DNA of 64,000 nt. Origin: Posidonia oceanica. Taxonomy: Eukaryota > Streptophyta > Magnoliopsida > Alismatales > Posidoniaceae. Both the position numbers and the translations under genes were made by a program. The stretch is taken from the NCBI GenBank assembly GCA_037176725.1, contig JAZBRS010000049.1:35890001-35954000 (forward strand). The letters are read 5' to 3'. The notes beneath the pieces were generated by a model. The model had not been told where the DNA came from and did not search any database. It saw nothing but the letters and a program-made list of their open reading frames with translations. Below are positions 21,589 through 33,148 of this stretch, in pieces (within the stretch, counting starts at the first letter, position 1; each line of letters begins with the position of its first letter).

Positions 21589-24500
21589 TTACATAATTGT
21601 TTCTTGTATTAACATTAAATGAAGGAATATTTTACTTACCCATCTTCTCACTTCAGTGTTGTGTTTTCTTTTATCTTTTATTGAGTTGTATGACTTGAAG
21701 ACTTTATTGGAGATGTTTACATCCAGTAGATGCCAATGAGTACCTGAGTGGAGTGGAAACAACCAATGGTCTACCTTTTTTATGTCTTCTTGTAGTACAT
21801 TCATTTCTTTATCAACTTGTTTCCACTCCTTTAGGGGAACTGAGTAAGGATCAATGGATCATTGATGTATTTATCTTGATAACATTTTAAAAGAAAATCA
21901 AGGTTTTTCTTCAGTAAGTTACTGAATGTAACTGTGAATTATGAAAAGTAATTACTGAAAATTAGAAATAATTAATAGAACTCAATAAAATAATTACTGA
22001 TGTTAAAGGTCTACTTACGGTGATATATGACAAATTTGATTGCGTCTTTCAATACAGGTGATGTCATTATCTTTTTGTCCACTATTCCACTCATAACAAT
22101 TTATCACCTAAATGAATATACTATTAGCAATATGACATTTATATTTTTTGAAATAACTCATTATGTATTTATTCGTACCAATCCTTGTATTGCTTGCCCA
22201 AACAGTAGTTTCTTTATATCATTCCCCATGACATTGTCATCTCCAACGTCGAAGTAATTCTTCCCACTATAGATAAGATAACTTACACATATGAGTATAT
22301 ATGATTGTTACTCAGTAGATATGTAATTACTGAGAAAACAGAATTAATTCTTGTTGTTATACTAATGGAAAGGAAAATCAGTAAATATTAACTTACAACT
22401 TATTAACATGAGAAAGAAAATACTCCACCAAGCTGGATTCCTTAATAGCAATCTGTCATTTTTTCCCTAGTTTGCTGCAAATAAGAATAATAATTTTAAA
22501 AATTATTAATGTTATAGTTATGTAGGTGTGTAAGTTAAATGATTACCTTCTTCTTTGTGTCGTTTTGTGGCTTTGAACTTGTTGCCATTCTTTTGTTGAC
22601 TTTCACTTTGTTGCATAACGAACTGATGAATGCATCATCGCTATCTTCTTCAACTTTCTTTTTTCCTTTTTCTATTTTCTCAACAGTTTGCTTCTTATCT
22701 ATAACTTCATTTTTAACAATCACAAATAGTTGTATTGCTAAGCACTCTTCATATCTAATTGGCATGGAATCTTTCTTCGCATAATTTTTCAGGATTTCTA
22801 CTTGTTTTTCCAAGTCTTTGTTTCTTTCTAGGTGCTTCTCATTTTGCAAGTTCAAATTATCATTTTTTTTGTTCTTTTCCTTTAATTGTTCCTCCAAGTT
22901 CTGGATTCTATTGTCCTTCTCCATCATTGATTCTTCGATCATTCTATGTTTGGTTTCAAATTAGCAATTTTATTTTTCATCTCATCAAAAATTTCAGTAT
23001 TCACTGAAGAATATATTGATGTTTCTCTAGTCTTGTAGTTTTCTAGAGGACCGGTAATAATATTACTAATCAGTGATCCGTCTAACAATGTTGTCACCTA
23101 CATTATAAATACCAATTAGTATATGAAATTGTTTACAATGTCATACATTTGTATAGTGTAATTCAGAATGTTAGACATTTGTTGTAACTTTATTGATTTC
23201 ATAAACATCATAGATTAAATTCAGTAAAATTGATTCCAGTAAAACTGTTATGTAAAACTTACTTGTGCTAGTCTAAATATATGACGCTTTTTGTCTTGCG
23301 TCCATCTCTTTATTAATGGCATTTCAAATGATTGATTGGAAATACACATACCCATGATTTCCCACACCCAAACCTATAAAAAAAACACAATATATGGGAA
23401 ACAATGTCAATAGAGCAGCATTTCCTAATTTAAAAGCAATGTAAAAGATTAGAATCAATTGAGACTTACGTAAAATGCCATTGTACATACAGTTACATAA
23501 CTGAACGCCTTCTCGCTATGCTTTCTCTTTCTCTTTCACACAACCTCAGAACATCTACTCATATTTGCGAAAATCTTTTTCAGAATTGTTTCAACCCAAT
23601 TGTACTTCTCTAGGACTTCTCCATCCTTAATATACCCGATCAGATTCGAGCTCAAAGTGTATCCAAATTGTGGAAGTAACAAGGTAGCAAATAACAGTAA
23701 AACCCAAAGCATGACTATATCACTAGTATTGTTATTTCCTTCTTCAATAAGTTCTTTTATTTTTGCCACAAGATCATCTCTTTTAATTGTTGCTTTTTCA
23801 TTTCCAAATATCCTCAATTTGAATTTGTTTCCTCCTTCTATCTTGTCATCTTTTGATTTTATCTCAATTTGTCCATTTGAAACTCCCAATATTTGCACAA
23901 TATTTTCTATGATGAGCTGAACTGCTACACCACCTATCCTAAAAGTCTCATTCCCTAAATATGACATGTACAGATCATCAAGTAATTGATTGTCTACATA
24001 CATATAGGGAAATTTTAGGAAATGACCAAAAGAAGTCCTTAAAATGCAGTGGACATGTTCTTCGTTGAGGTTAAGACCTCGGACTGAATCTCTATACCAT
24101 TTGGGAAAACATCTTTGCCGAACCCAATAATATGCTGCATTCATAAATCAGTAATTTACTGATATGTAAATAACTAAAATAAGATAATAATATTCACATG
24201 TTTTTTTATGAAGATTTGTTCTTACCATCGGGTTCTCCTCTTCCTTCCTCTATGGATTGTAGTCTCAAAATTTTATGAATTAAGAGGTAGTAAGTGTAAC
24301 ATGTTAGTATCAGTAATGTTTTATTTATTCAGTAATTACGTATGAAATTATTATTCAGTATGTCGAATGTGATTACTTACCTTCTGTTGCCTTTTCCTTC
24401 TCCTCTATTTCTATACTTGAAGGCCTTTTTTATGTTAATTTCTTAAGCCGCAAGTATGTACCTTTCTAGGAATGACTTGGTCCTTTTGTTTCATATAGTA

Positions 24501-25503
24501 TGTTAATAACACTGATTTTACTGTAAATAGTTGTAGATTTAATTAAATGAGATTTACTAGAAATAAATTTTCACCTTCTGTATTTTTTGATGATTGAACT
24601 GACTCTTGTGTCAATCTAAGACTGAAGGTTGGATTGACAGTTGAAGCTATTTTTAAAACAAGAATCATTAACGTGTTAGTATTTATTTTCAGTTGTCTAC
24701 TGAATATTACTTTTTCAATGTTTACAGTTTTTATAATAACATACCACATTATTGAATTTATTATATTCATCATATACTCTTATGATTGTCATTACATAAA
24801 TATGTAATTACTGATAAATATGTTTTTTTTTACTGAAAAAATATACCTTTCATTTAAATATAAATTTCTTGTAATCAATGACTCCTTTTTTTTGAAGTTA
24901 TAAGAGTTATTTACTGATTTTTATACACATAGATTTACTGAGCTTCTTTGTACTCAATGCCTTTATATAACAGTTATTTACTTATTATTTTATACATGGA
25001 TTTACTGAAAATTTAATATTCACGCTTTGTAATATAGATCACTGATTTACTTGATTTTTTACGTATTATAATCAAAGGAAAAGGAATGGTTACCTTCCAC
25101 CGTGTCTCGAACATTTTTAGTGTCATCGATCGATCTTTTGCTTCGATGGCGAGGGTGTCTGGCATCTTTGAGATGTTTTTCTACATTTGTTGTCGACGGC
25201 GATGCTGTTTGTAGTCACAGGAAAGTCGACGGAGATGCTGTGGATGCCGATTCTTTGTTGCAGGGAAGAGAGCCGGCGAGCACCACCCTGTTTGCCGTCG
25301 AAGGCAAGTCGACGAAGAGTGACGGCGTAAGGGAAAGTGAAGGCACAAGGGAGAGTGGCGACGAACAATGGATGAAATAAGGAAGGAGTAGGTGGAAAAG
25401 AAAGTAAGATAAATGATGTAAAGATTACTGATCGACTTAATATGGTTTTTACGAGATTTTTTGGGAGAAATACAATCATACTGTCTAATAAAAAACAACC
25501 CAA
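21589..25503 (-). pseudogene. MULE second gene, left copy: mobile-domain-like / coiled-coil / ULP1-like, multi-exon
   Basis: Reading on minus, a putative first exon (25503-about 25083) is followed by short exons ending in GT donors near 24572, 24384 and 24229. A 202-codon open frame follows (24144-23536). Its start (VRGLNLNEEHVHCI) and middle (FRIGGVAVQLIIENIVQILG) resemble the N-terminal region of plant transposon proteins joined to ULP1, DUF1985 or plant-mobile-domain type. Next come an exon at about 23372-23262 and a charged coiled coil at 22942-22535. ULP1 (C48 SUMO protease) like exons lie at about 22262-22150, 22105-22020 and 21804-21625. The last contains GTHWHLLDV, with the catalytic His. 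The position of the catalytic Asp reads Asn (SYNSI), and I could not place the catalytic Cys. A TGA interrupts the frame at about 23541, where the right copy has AGA. Exon borders are my estimates. Confidence 0.6.
22237..25481 (-). repeat. Left arm of a large inverted duplication inside the MULE
   Basis: This 3.2-kb segment is the inverted copy of 25588-29892, about 3.3 kb after subtracting the nested hAT. Homology runs from catctccaacgtcgaag (outer end) to gagattttttgggagaaat (inner end). The arms are separated by a unique spacer of about 105 bp (25482-25587). Introns and exons are both duplicated, so this was a DNA-level event. Confidence 0.9.
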
Positions 25504-25587
25504 GACATCTGAACCATTGTTTTTTAAAAGAATGAAGTTTTTATAACAGCGCTATTTTCAAAAATGAGTAGATTTCGTCATTAAAGG

Positions 25588-28500
25588 AAACATGTGATTG
25601 TAATTCTCCCAAAAAATCTCGTAAAAACCATATTAATTCAATTAGTAATCTTTACACTATTTCTCTTACTTTCCTTTCCACCTACTCCTTCCTCATTTCA
25701 TCCATTGTTCGCCACCACTCTCCCCTGTGCCTTCACTCTCCCTTGCGTCGTCACTCTCCGTTGACTTGCCTTCGACGACAAACAGGGTGGTGCTCGCAGG
25801 CTCTCTTCCCTGCAACAAAGAATCGACATCCACAGCATCTCCGTCGACTTTCCTGTGACTACAAACAGCATCGCCGTCGACAACAAATGTAGAAAAACAT
25901 CTCAAAGATGCCAAACACCCCTCGCCGTCGAAGCAAAAGATCGATGGACGACACTAAAAATGTTCGAGACACGGTGGAAGGTAACCATTCCTTTTCCTTT
26001 GATTATAATACGTAAAAAATCAAGTAAATCAGTGATCTATATTACAAAGCGTGAATATTAAATTTTCAGTAAATCCATGTATAAAATAATAAGTAAATAA
26101 CTGTTATATAAAGGCATTGAGTACAAAGAAGCTCAGTAAATCTATGTGTATAAAAATCAGTAAATAACTCTTATAACTTCAAAAAAAAAGGAGTCATTGA
26201 TTACAAGAAATTTCCGATATTTAAATGAAAGGTATATTTTTTCAGTAAAAAAAAATACATATTTATCAGTAATTACATATTTATGTAATGACAATCATAA
26301 GAGTATATGATGAATATAATAAATTCAATAATGTGGTACGTTATTATAAAAACCATAAACACTGAAAAAGTTATATTCAATAGACAAACTGAAAATAAAT
26401 ACTAACACGTTTATGATTCTTATTTTAAAAATAGCTTCAACTGTCAACCCAACCTTCAGTCTTGGATTGACACAAGAGTCAGTCCAACCATCAGAAAATA
26501 CTAAGCCTGGCAACGGGTCGGGTTGAGTCTACCTATATCTAGACCCAGACCCATCTTTTTTCACGAGTCCGGGTCTAGATCTAGACCCACAATCTAAAAT
26601 CAAGACCCAGACTCAGACTCATGAAGATAATGGATGTGGTCCAGTCTCGAGTCTAATGGATCCTCCAACCTATAATTGATTTTCTTGAGTTGGTATGTGG
26701 CAAAACCATTTGTAGTTAATTAACTTCATAGTTCCAATGATCTCTCCTCAAAAGTCGACAACGAATATCCTCATTATGACTATCTCAAACTCTTGAGCAG
26801 AAGAAAACTTATTTGTTTACACAAAAAAGAACTGAAGCATACCTATAAGTGCAAATTGTTTCTTTGCTTGGACAATACAAAAGAAAGATTATTGGTATTA
26901 GTTTGATTTTATGGTAAAAGAAATCAACATAATGGACCGATGCAAAATGAGGCTTCCATGTGTCTATAAATCCCATGAACTTATTCATCCTTACAGCCAC
27001 AAGATCACACAAATTAAATATAGATGGTAAAAAAATACCATTTTCACTAGCAACAATGAAACACTAATGCTTACACTATTGCTGTGACACGAAGGTAAAC
27101 TTGTACTTTTGACAAAAGACTAATGTAACACTCTATGTGAAACAAGTCCCAATAATATTCATAACCTCAAAGATTTTAAATAAAGTCTCCTGATGACCAA
27201 TAAAAAGAACAACCCATAGTATTTTCAAGAGAAAAATATTAGAAAATCCACCAATAATGGGCACAACACTAACACCAATCATCCTCATCCAAATCAACCT
27301 CCACTAAACCTTCAATATCACTACCAGAATCATATAATATATTATATATATCGGATCCATGGGTTTGAGTATTTTTGGACCCAGACCCACCCGATAAATG
27401 AGCAAGTCTAACAGGTCTGGGTCTATGGGTCTCATTTTCAGGACCAGACCCACACTTCACGGGTCGAGACCCACGGGTCTTGGTCCAAACCCGACCCATT
27501 GCTTCGCCTAGAAAATACAAAAGGTGAACATTTATTTCTAGTAAATCTCATTTAATTAAATCTACAACTATTTACAGTAAAATCATTGTTATTAACATAC
27601 TATATGAAACAAAAGGACCAAGTCATTCCCAGAAAGGTACATCCTTGTGGCTTAAGAAATTAGTATAAAAAAGGCCTTCAAGTATAGAGACAGAGGAGAA
27701 GGAAAAGGCAACAGAAGGTAAGTAATCGCATTCGACATACTGAATAATAATTTTGTACGTAATTACTGAATAAATAAAGCATTATTGATACTAACATGTT
27801 ACACTTACTACCTCTTAATTCATAAATTTTTGAGACTACAATCCATAAAGGAAGGAAGAGGAGGAACCCAAGAGAACCTGATGGTAAGAAGATCTTCATA
27901 AAAAATATGTGAATATTATTATCTTAATTTGGTTATTTACATATCAGTAAATTACTGATTTATGAATGCAACACATTGTTGGATTCAGCATATATGTTTT
28001 CCCAAATGGTTTATAGATTCAGTCCGAGGTCTTAACCTCAACGAAGAACATGTCCACTGCATTTTAAGGATTCCTTTTGGTCATTTCCTAAATTTTTCCT
28101 ATATGTATGTAGACAATCAATTACTTGATAAACTGTGCATGTCATATTTAGGGAATGAGACTTTTAGGATAGACAGTATAACAGTTCAATTCACCACAGA
28201 AAACATTGTGTAAATATTAGGAGTTCCAAATGGGTAAATTGAGATAAAATCAAAAGATGACAAAATAGAAGAAGGAAACAAATTCAAATTGAGGATATTT
28301 GGAAATGAAAAAGTAACAATTAAAAGAGATGATCTTGTGGCAAAAATAAAAGAAATTATTGAAGAAGGAAATAACAATACTAGTGATATAGTCAAACTTT
28401 GGATTTTACTGTTATATGCCACCTTGTTACTTCCACAATCTGGATACACTTTGAGCTCGAATCTGATCGGGTATATTGAGGATGAAGAAACCCTAGATAA

Positions 28501-29892
28501 CTACGATTGGGCTGAAACAATTCTGAAAAAGATTTTCGCAAATATGAGTAAGTGTTCTAAGGTTGTGAGAAAGAGAAAGCATGGCGAGAAGGCGTCCAGT
28601 TATGTAACTGGATGTACAATGGCACTTTGCGTAAGTCTCAATTGATTCTAATCTTTTACATTGCTTTGAAATCAAGAAATGCTGCTCTATTGACATTGTT
28701 TCCCATATATTGTGTTTTTTTTACAGATTTGGGTGTGGAAAATCACGGGTATTTGTATTTCCAACCAACCATTTGAAAGACCATTAATAAAGATATGGAC
28801 ACAAGACAAAAAGCGTCATATATATAGACTAGCACAAGTAAGTTTTACATAACAGTTTTACTGGAATAAATATTATTGGAATCAATTTTACTGAATTTAA
28901 TCTATGATGTTTATGAAATCAATAAAGTTACAACAAATGTCTAACATTCTGAATTACACTATACAGATGTACGACCTTGTAAACAATTTCATATACTAAT
29001 TGGTGTTTATAATGTAGGTGACAGCATTGTTAGACGGATCACTGATTAGTAATATTATTACCAATCCTCTAGAAAGCTACGAGACTGGAGAAACATCAAC
29101 ATATTCTTCAGTGAATACTGAAATTTTTGATGAGATGAAAAATAAAATTGCTAATTTGGAAACCAAACCTAGAATGACCGAAGAAGCAATGATGATGAAG
29201 GACAACAGAAAGCAGAACTTGGTGGAACAATTAAAGGAAAAGAACAAAGAAAATGATAATTTGAACTTGTAAAATGAGAAGCTCCTAGAAAGAAACAAAG
29301 ACTTGGAAAAGCAAGTAGAAATCCTGAAAAATTATACGGAGAAAGATTCCATGCCACTTGGATATGAAGAGTGCTTAGCAATACAACCATTTGTGTTTGA
29401 AAAAAATGAAGTTATAAATAAGGAGCAAACTGTTGAGAAAATAGAAAAAGGAAAAAAAAAAAAGTTAAAGAAGATAGTGATGATGCATTCATCAGTTCGT
29501 TATGCAACAGAGTGAAAGTCAACAAAAGAATGCCAACAAGTTCAAAGGCACAAAACGACACAAAGAAGAAGGTAATCATTCAACTTATACACCTACATAA
29601 CTATAACATTAATAATTTTCTGAAAAAATATTATTCTTATTTGCAGCAAACTAGGGAAAAAAATGATTCATTGCTACCAAGGAATCCTAGCATACCAGCT
29701 TGGTGGAGTACTTTCTTTCTCATGTTAATAAGTTGTAAGTTAATATTTACTGATTTTCCTTTCCATTAGTATAACAACAAGAATTAATTCTGTTTTCTCA
29801 GTAATTACATATCTACAGACTAACAATCATACATACTCATATGTGTAAGTTATCTTATCTATAGTGGGAAGAACTACTTCGACGTTAGAGAT
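25588..29892 (+). pseudogene. MULE second gene, right inverted copy, 3'-truncated and broken
   Basis: Reading on plus, this repeats the gene of the left copy: first exon (25590-25980), short exons, the mobile-domain-like region (27962-28645) and the coiled coil (29018-29515). It stops after a GKNYFDV-like segment (about 29873-29892), where it joins the right TIR directly, so the ULP1 catalytic exons are missing. Lesions include TAA codons near 28211 and 28232, where the left copy reads CAA, a stop near 29270, a frameshift in an A-run near 29452-29462 and a hAT in a coding exon at 26502. The right copy reads AGA where the left copy has its TGA, so the two copies carry different damage. Confidence 0.65.
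25588..29892 (+). repeat. Right arm of the large inverted duplication
   Basis: Counterpart of 22237-25481. The outer end gacgttagagatgac is immediately followed by the TIR inner end, which shows that the duplication replaced or abuts whatever lay inside the right TIR. Confidence 0.9.
26502..27510. mobile_element. Non-autonomous hAT element, 1,009 bp, 8-bp TSD gaaaatac
   Basis: The target duplication gaaaatac is exact at 26494-26501 and 27511-27518. The termini taagcctggcaacgggtcgg and (inverted) taggcgaagcaatgggtcgg form decayed TIRs, followed by subterminal gggtctagacccag-type repeats at both ends. No transposase is encoded. The homologous site in the left arm (24580-24587, gtattttt on +, i.e. 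aaaaatac on -) is uninterrupted, which proves the insertion and its borders. Confidence 0.92.
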
Positions 29893-29901
29893 GACGCTAT
29901 T

Positions 29902-30727
29902 AAGAAGTTCAAGATGCAGTATTAGGTTCTTATGTAAATCTCAAAATCTAGCATGACATCTAGCCAAACCTAGAAAGTAAATCAAATTCTATTGTGCTCC
30001 TTTTATCCAACCCCGAACAGCAACCCTACAACGACGACCAGGATGCCCTTCGCCCTCTCTCAGAGAGAATTGCTGATGTCGAAATAGGGGAGGGGGTCGG
30101 ATGATGCGGTATACGACGAAGAAGCGAGAGAGGGAGATGACAGTACAAGGGGGATGGAGTTGAGGGAGTCGTCGGTGGAAAAGCGGACGGGGCGGATGAT
30201 GCGGTATACGACGAAGAAGCGAGAGAGGGAGATGACAGTACGAGGGGGATGGAGTTGGGGGAGTCGTCGATGGAGAAGCGAACGGGGCGGATGATGCGGT
30301 ATACAGTGAAGAAGCGAGAGAGGGAGATGACAGTACGAGGGGAATGGAGTTGGGGGAGTCATTGGTGGAGAAGTGGATAGGGCGGATGATGCGGTATACG
30401 GTGAAGAAGCGAGAGAGGGAGATGACAGTATGTGTTGTTGTGAGATACGTATTAGCAAATCAACCAACCAACACGGTTTCAAAACTTCCATAACTGGTTC
30501 TCGAAAATTCGGGGATATTAAATCAAATTATTTCCAAAAAAAAAACTGAAAACAGTTACCCATGTTTGCTGCTAGTTTCATATGATAGATTCAACAGTAC
30601 AATATAAAAAATTAATAAAATAATTACTAAACTCAAAATAACCAAAACCGTCAAATACAGATCAAACAACCTAGATTAAGGGCCCTACTTAAGCTATTTA
30701 AGGTCGGACCCTACCAGAAAATTTACC
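29902..30727 (-). repeat. Right terminal inverted repeat of the giant MULE (826 bp)
   Basis: Inverted copy of 14836-15470, about 190 bp longer mainly because of a four-copy tandem expansion at 30098-30435. The outer end atttacc (30721-30727) is followed by (TA)n. Confidence 0.85.
30098..30435. repeat. 95-bp tandem repeat, about 3.5-4 copies, in the right TIR
   Basis: cggatgatgcggtatac begins at 30098, 30193, 30288 and 30383, exactly 95 bp apart, with few substitutions between units. The left TIR has a single equivalent unit. Confidence 0.92.
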
Positions 30728-31651
30728 TCTATATATATATATATATATATACACAATCCTTACAAATCCTCCTCTACAGTCCTTGCTAATTTCTTATTAA
30801 AATTCAGAAATTCAATTTTATAGAGATTACCTTTTTAGTTGATCTCCACTCTCAATTTTACAGGACAACACTTATTCTCAATCATTTATTTTTCTGATGA
30901 ATTCTCAATCATTTGTTGATGAACCTGAAAGTGTATTACAAATTAAGGTTCATTACATACATATATCATGAAAAAAAAATGTGAGATTTATAAATATTTT
31001 AGCTGAGCAAATAAATATTCCATTTTATAAATTTACTCTAGCCATGAAAGCAAAAGGCAAAAAGAAGCTAGTAGTGTATCTAATAGTGGAGGCAAAAAAG
31101 TAAGAGAAATAACTATAAATAAACTAAAAAGCAATATCATTTTGCAGTAATAAACCTGGTTCTTAAACCTCTGAAGTTCCAATCTCACATCCACTACTAT
31201 TTATATGCAGATCCTGCATAAGTAAATCGATTATGATAAAGTCTAACCTTGGTACTTTTATTAGAAGATCCTAAGAGATCTTCATACTTTACTACTCTTG
31301 GGGGCTTGTATCATAGGATTCAAGAACCACAACTAAATTATTCTCTTCGAGGTAAGAAATAAATAAATGTATTTTTCTAGAGAGTGTAGAATAAGTTAAT
31401 GTAAGCACTAAATAGCGGATCATACGAAAATCATTGCATGCATACAAATCTACAAATAGAAATAACATAAACACACCTGCTAGATATGAGTATGAATCAT
31501 TAATATAAACACACCTGCTTGACACATATCAGATGGACTTCTAATGATTTTTTTCAGCTTGGTGTATAAACATACCTGCTAGATATGAGTATGAATCATT
31601 GAATTTATGTCTGATTACATAAAATAAATTATCATTACATAAAATAAATTA

Positions 31652-32287
31652 TCATACCATGGAAATGATCAAAGGACCGCTGTAAAAAAAACCTATACAA
31701 CGGATTTCACATAAAATAGCAAAGCCAGCAAAAGAGACACTTTTTGGTATCTTTTCATGACCAAACAATCTAAAGGACACGAATTCCCAAAAATAAAAGC
31801 ACATAAAGCAAGCAAAGCATTTCAAATGACCACAGACAGGAATCCGAATATGCTGCAAAAAGTAACCCAAGCTGGAAAACTTATTAAGGAAAGGGAGAAC
31901 ACCGACACACCTGTCAACAATAGAGATGCCACGAAAGAACTGGGTCTCTGCCCTTGTACCATTGATATGCCAAGGAAAACGATAGACACAATAGGCAGGA
32001 GAAGTAACCCAAGCTGCATCTGCCATGGTTTCCATTATATCTAATCGTGAGAAGAACAAAAGGTGGGTTCTTCTCATATACTCATGATGTGAGAGTAAGT
32101 GGTCGTAGGAGAAGTATGTTAAGTTTCCTCTTTGGACTGGAAGGTAAAAAGGAGGAGAAGTTGACGACAACAGTGGTTGAGGAGAAGAGCAGGTGAAACA
32201 ATGGCTTAGAAGGAGGTTGACTGCGATGAGGTTGAGATGGGTCTCGTTGATGGTTGTGGGGAAGGAATTTGTGGTAGTGGTGGACAC
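31652..32287 (-). CDS. Hypothetical ORF, 211 codons, not recognised
   Basis: The open frame on minus is fairly long for A/T-rich DNA and includes METMADAAWVTSPAYCVYRF, followed by a possible splice donor at GTTGACAG|GTGTGT (about 31914 on minus). The real coding part, if any, might start at the internal Met and end at that donor. I recognise no domain. The C-terminal part is hydrophobic and looks like translated intron. It may be a first exon of an unrecognised gene or chance. Confidence 0.2.
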   Translation of the reverse strand: MSTTTTNSFPTTINETHLNLIAVNLLLSHCFTCSSPQPLLSSTSPPFYLPVQRGNLTYFSYDHLLSHHEYMRRTHLLFFSRLDIMETMADAAWVTSPAYCVYRFPWHINGTRAETQFFRGISIVDRCVGVLPFLNKFSSLGYFLQHIRIPVCGHLKCFACFMCFYFWEFVSFRLFGHEKIPKSVSFAGFAILCEIRCIGFFYSGPLIISMV

Positions 32288-33148
32288 CAGAGAGTAAAAG
32301 AGGAAGAGGAAGAGGGGTTGTTGCAGAGAAGGAAGAGAAAGGGGAAAGGAAAGAGGAGGGGCGGGTGAAGTGCTCGAATAAGAGTGGACACGAATAAGGT
32401 TTTTTTTTTTTTTTGAGTTGCATTTTTATTATTGAAACGTGTCATTAATCTATTGGCCAAACACAGAAAAAACTGCCGTTTTTTTTTTTTAAACGGTAAT
32501 ACAATAATATAAATATGAAAATATACTTAGACTGCAAATGTCACTGTCAAGTATATAATATCCATATATTCTTTTTCTCAAAATATATAGAGTTAAATAA
32601 GTTTTACAAAAATTCTATAAAGCCGCAATCCAAACTAATGTCAAAATTTTAGAATAAACATAACCATAGGACTCAAACAAACAATCTAACTGTCAGCATT
32701 TTTCGAGTCTAGAGCAGCAACCGTCAAATTGGTCAACGGTTGAAAGGCACTTGCAGGTGCAGCATTCTCAGTAGGTCCCAAGCCAGCTATACCTGACGAA
32801 TTATTTGAACCATGGAGGCAGTGCTCTATCCAGTAATAAAAATATTATCTGTCCAACAAGAAGTTAGATGCAAAATTTGGTGAAATATAAATGATATATT
32901 CCTATCATGACTTTTAAAAATAAGATTATTCCTGTTCAACTAAAACACCAAAGAACTGCAAGAACAAGTGTGTTCCATTCACGCCGATCAAAGTTAAATT
33001 TAAGGAGATGAAATAAAGATAAGATTTTAGAGATTTAGTGATATTCAAATGAAAATTTGAATTCTCCCAGATAGATGTGGTACAAGACAACGTAAATGTA
33101 TAATAAATGTCACATATGAACTGCTAATTCAGTTTCAAACCATAGGAA

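Larger units (their letters stand above)
14836..30727. mobile_element. Giant Mutator-like element (MULE), about 15.9 kb, with long TIRs and two gene systems
   Basis: The two ends are long inverted copies of each other: 14836-15470 against 29902-30727. The outermost bases read gacaaattttctagtagg on the left and, inverted, ggtaaattttctggtagg on the right. Both ends abut (TA)n tracts, so a 9-bp TSD of TA repeats is possible but cannot be proven. The interior holds a FAR1-type MULE transposase gene (16166-18742, +) and a second gene with an N-terminal plant-mobile-domain-like region, coiled coil and ULP1-like C terminus, present in two inverted copies. Large MULEs carrying ULP1-like proteases are known in plants; the inverted duplication here is unusual. 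All genes carry stops, so this copy is not autonomous as it stands. A 1-kb hAT is nested at 26502-27510. Confidence 0.85.

Noticed and set aside
25102..25380. Plus-strand ORF at 25102-25380 and its mirror at 25693-25914 (-) as a gene pair
   Set aside because: They are the antisense of the putative first exon of the second MULE gene in each arm of the inverted duplication.
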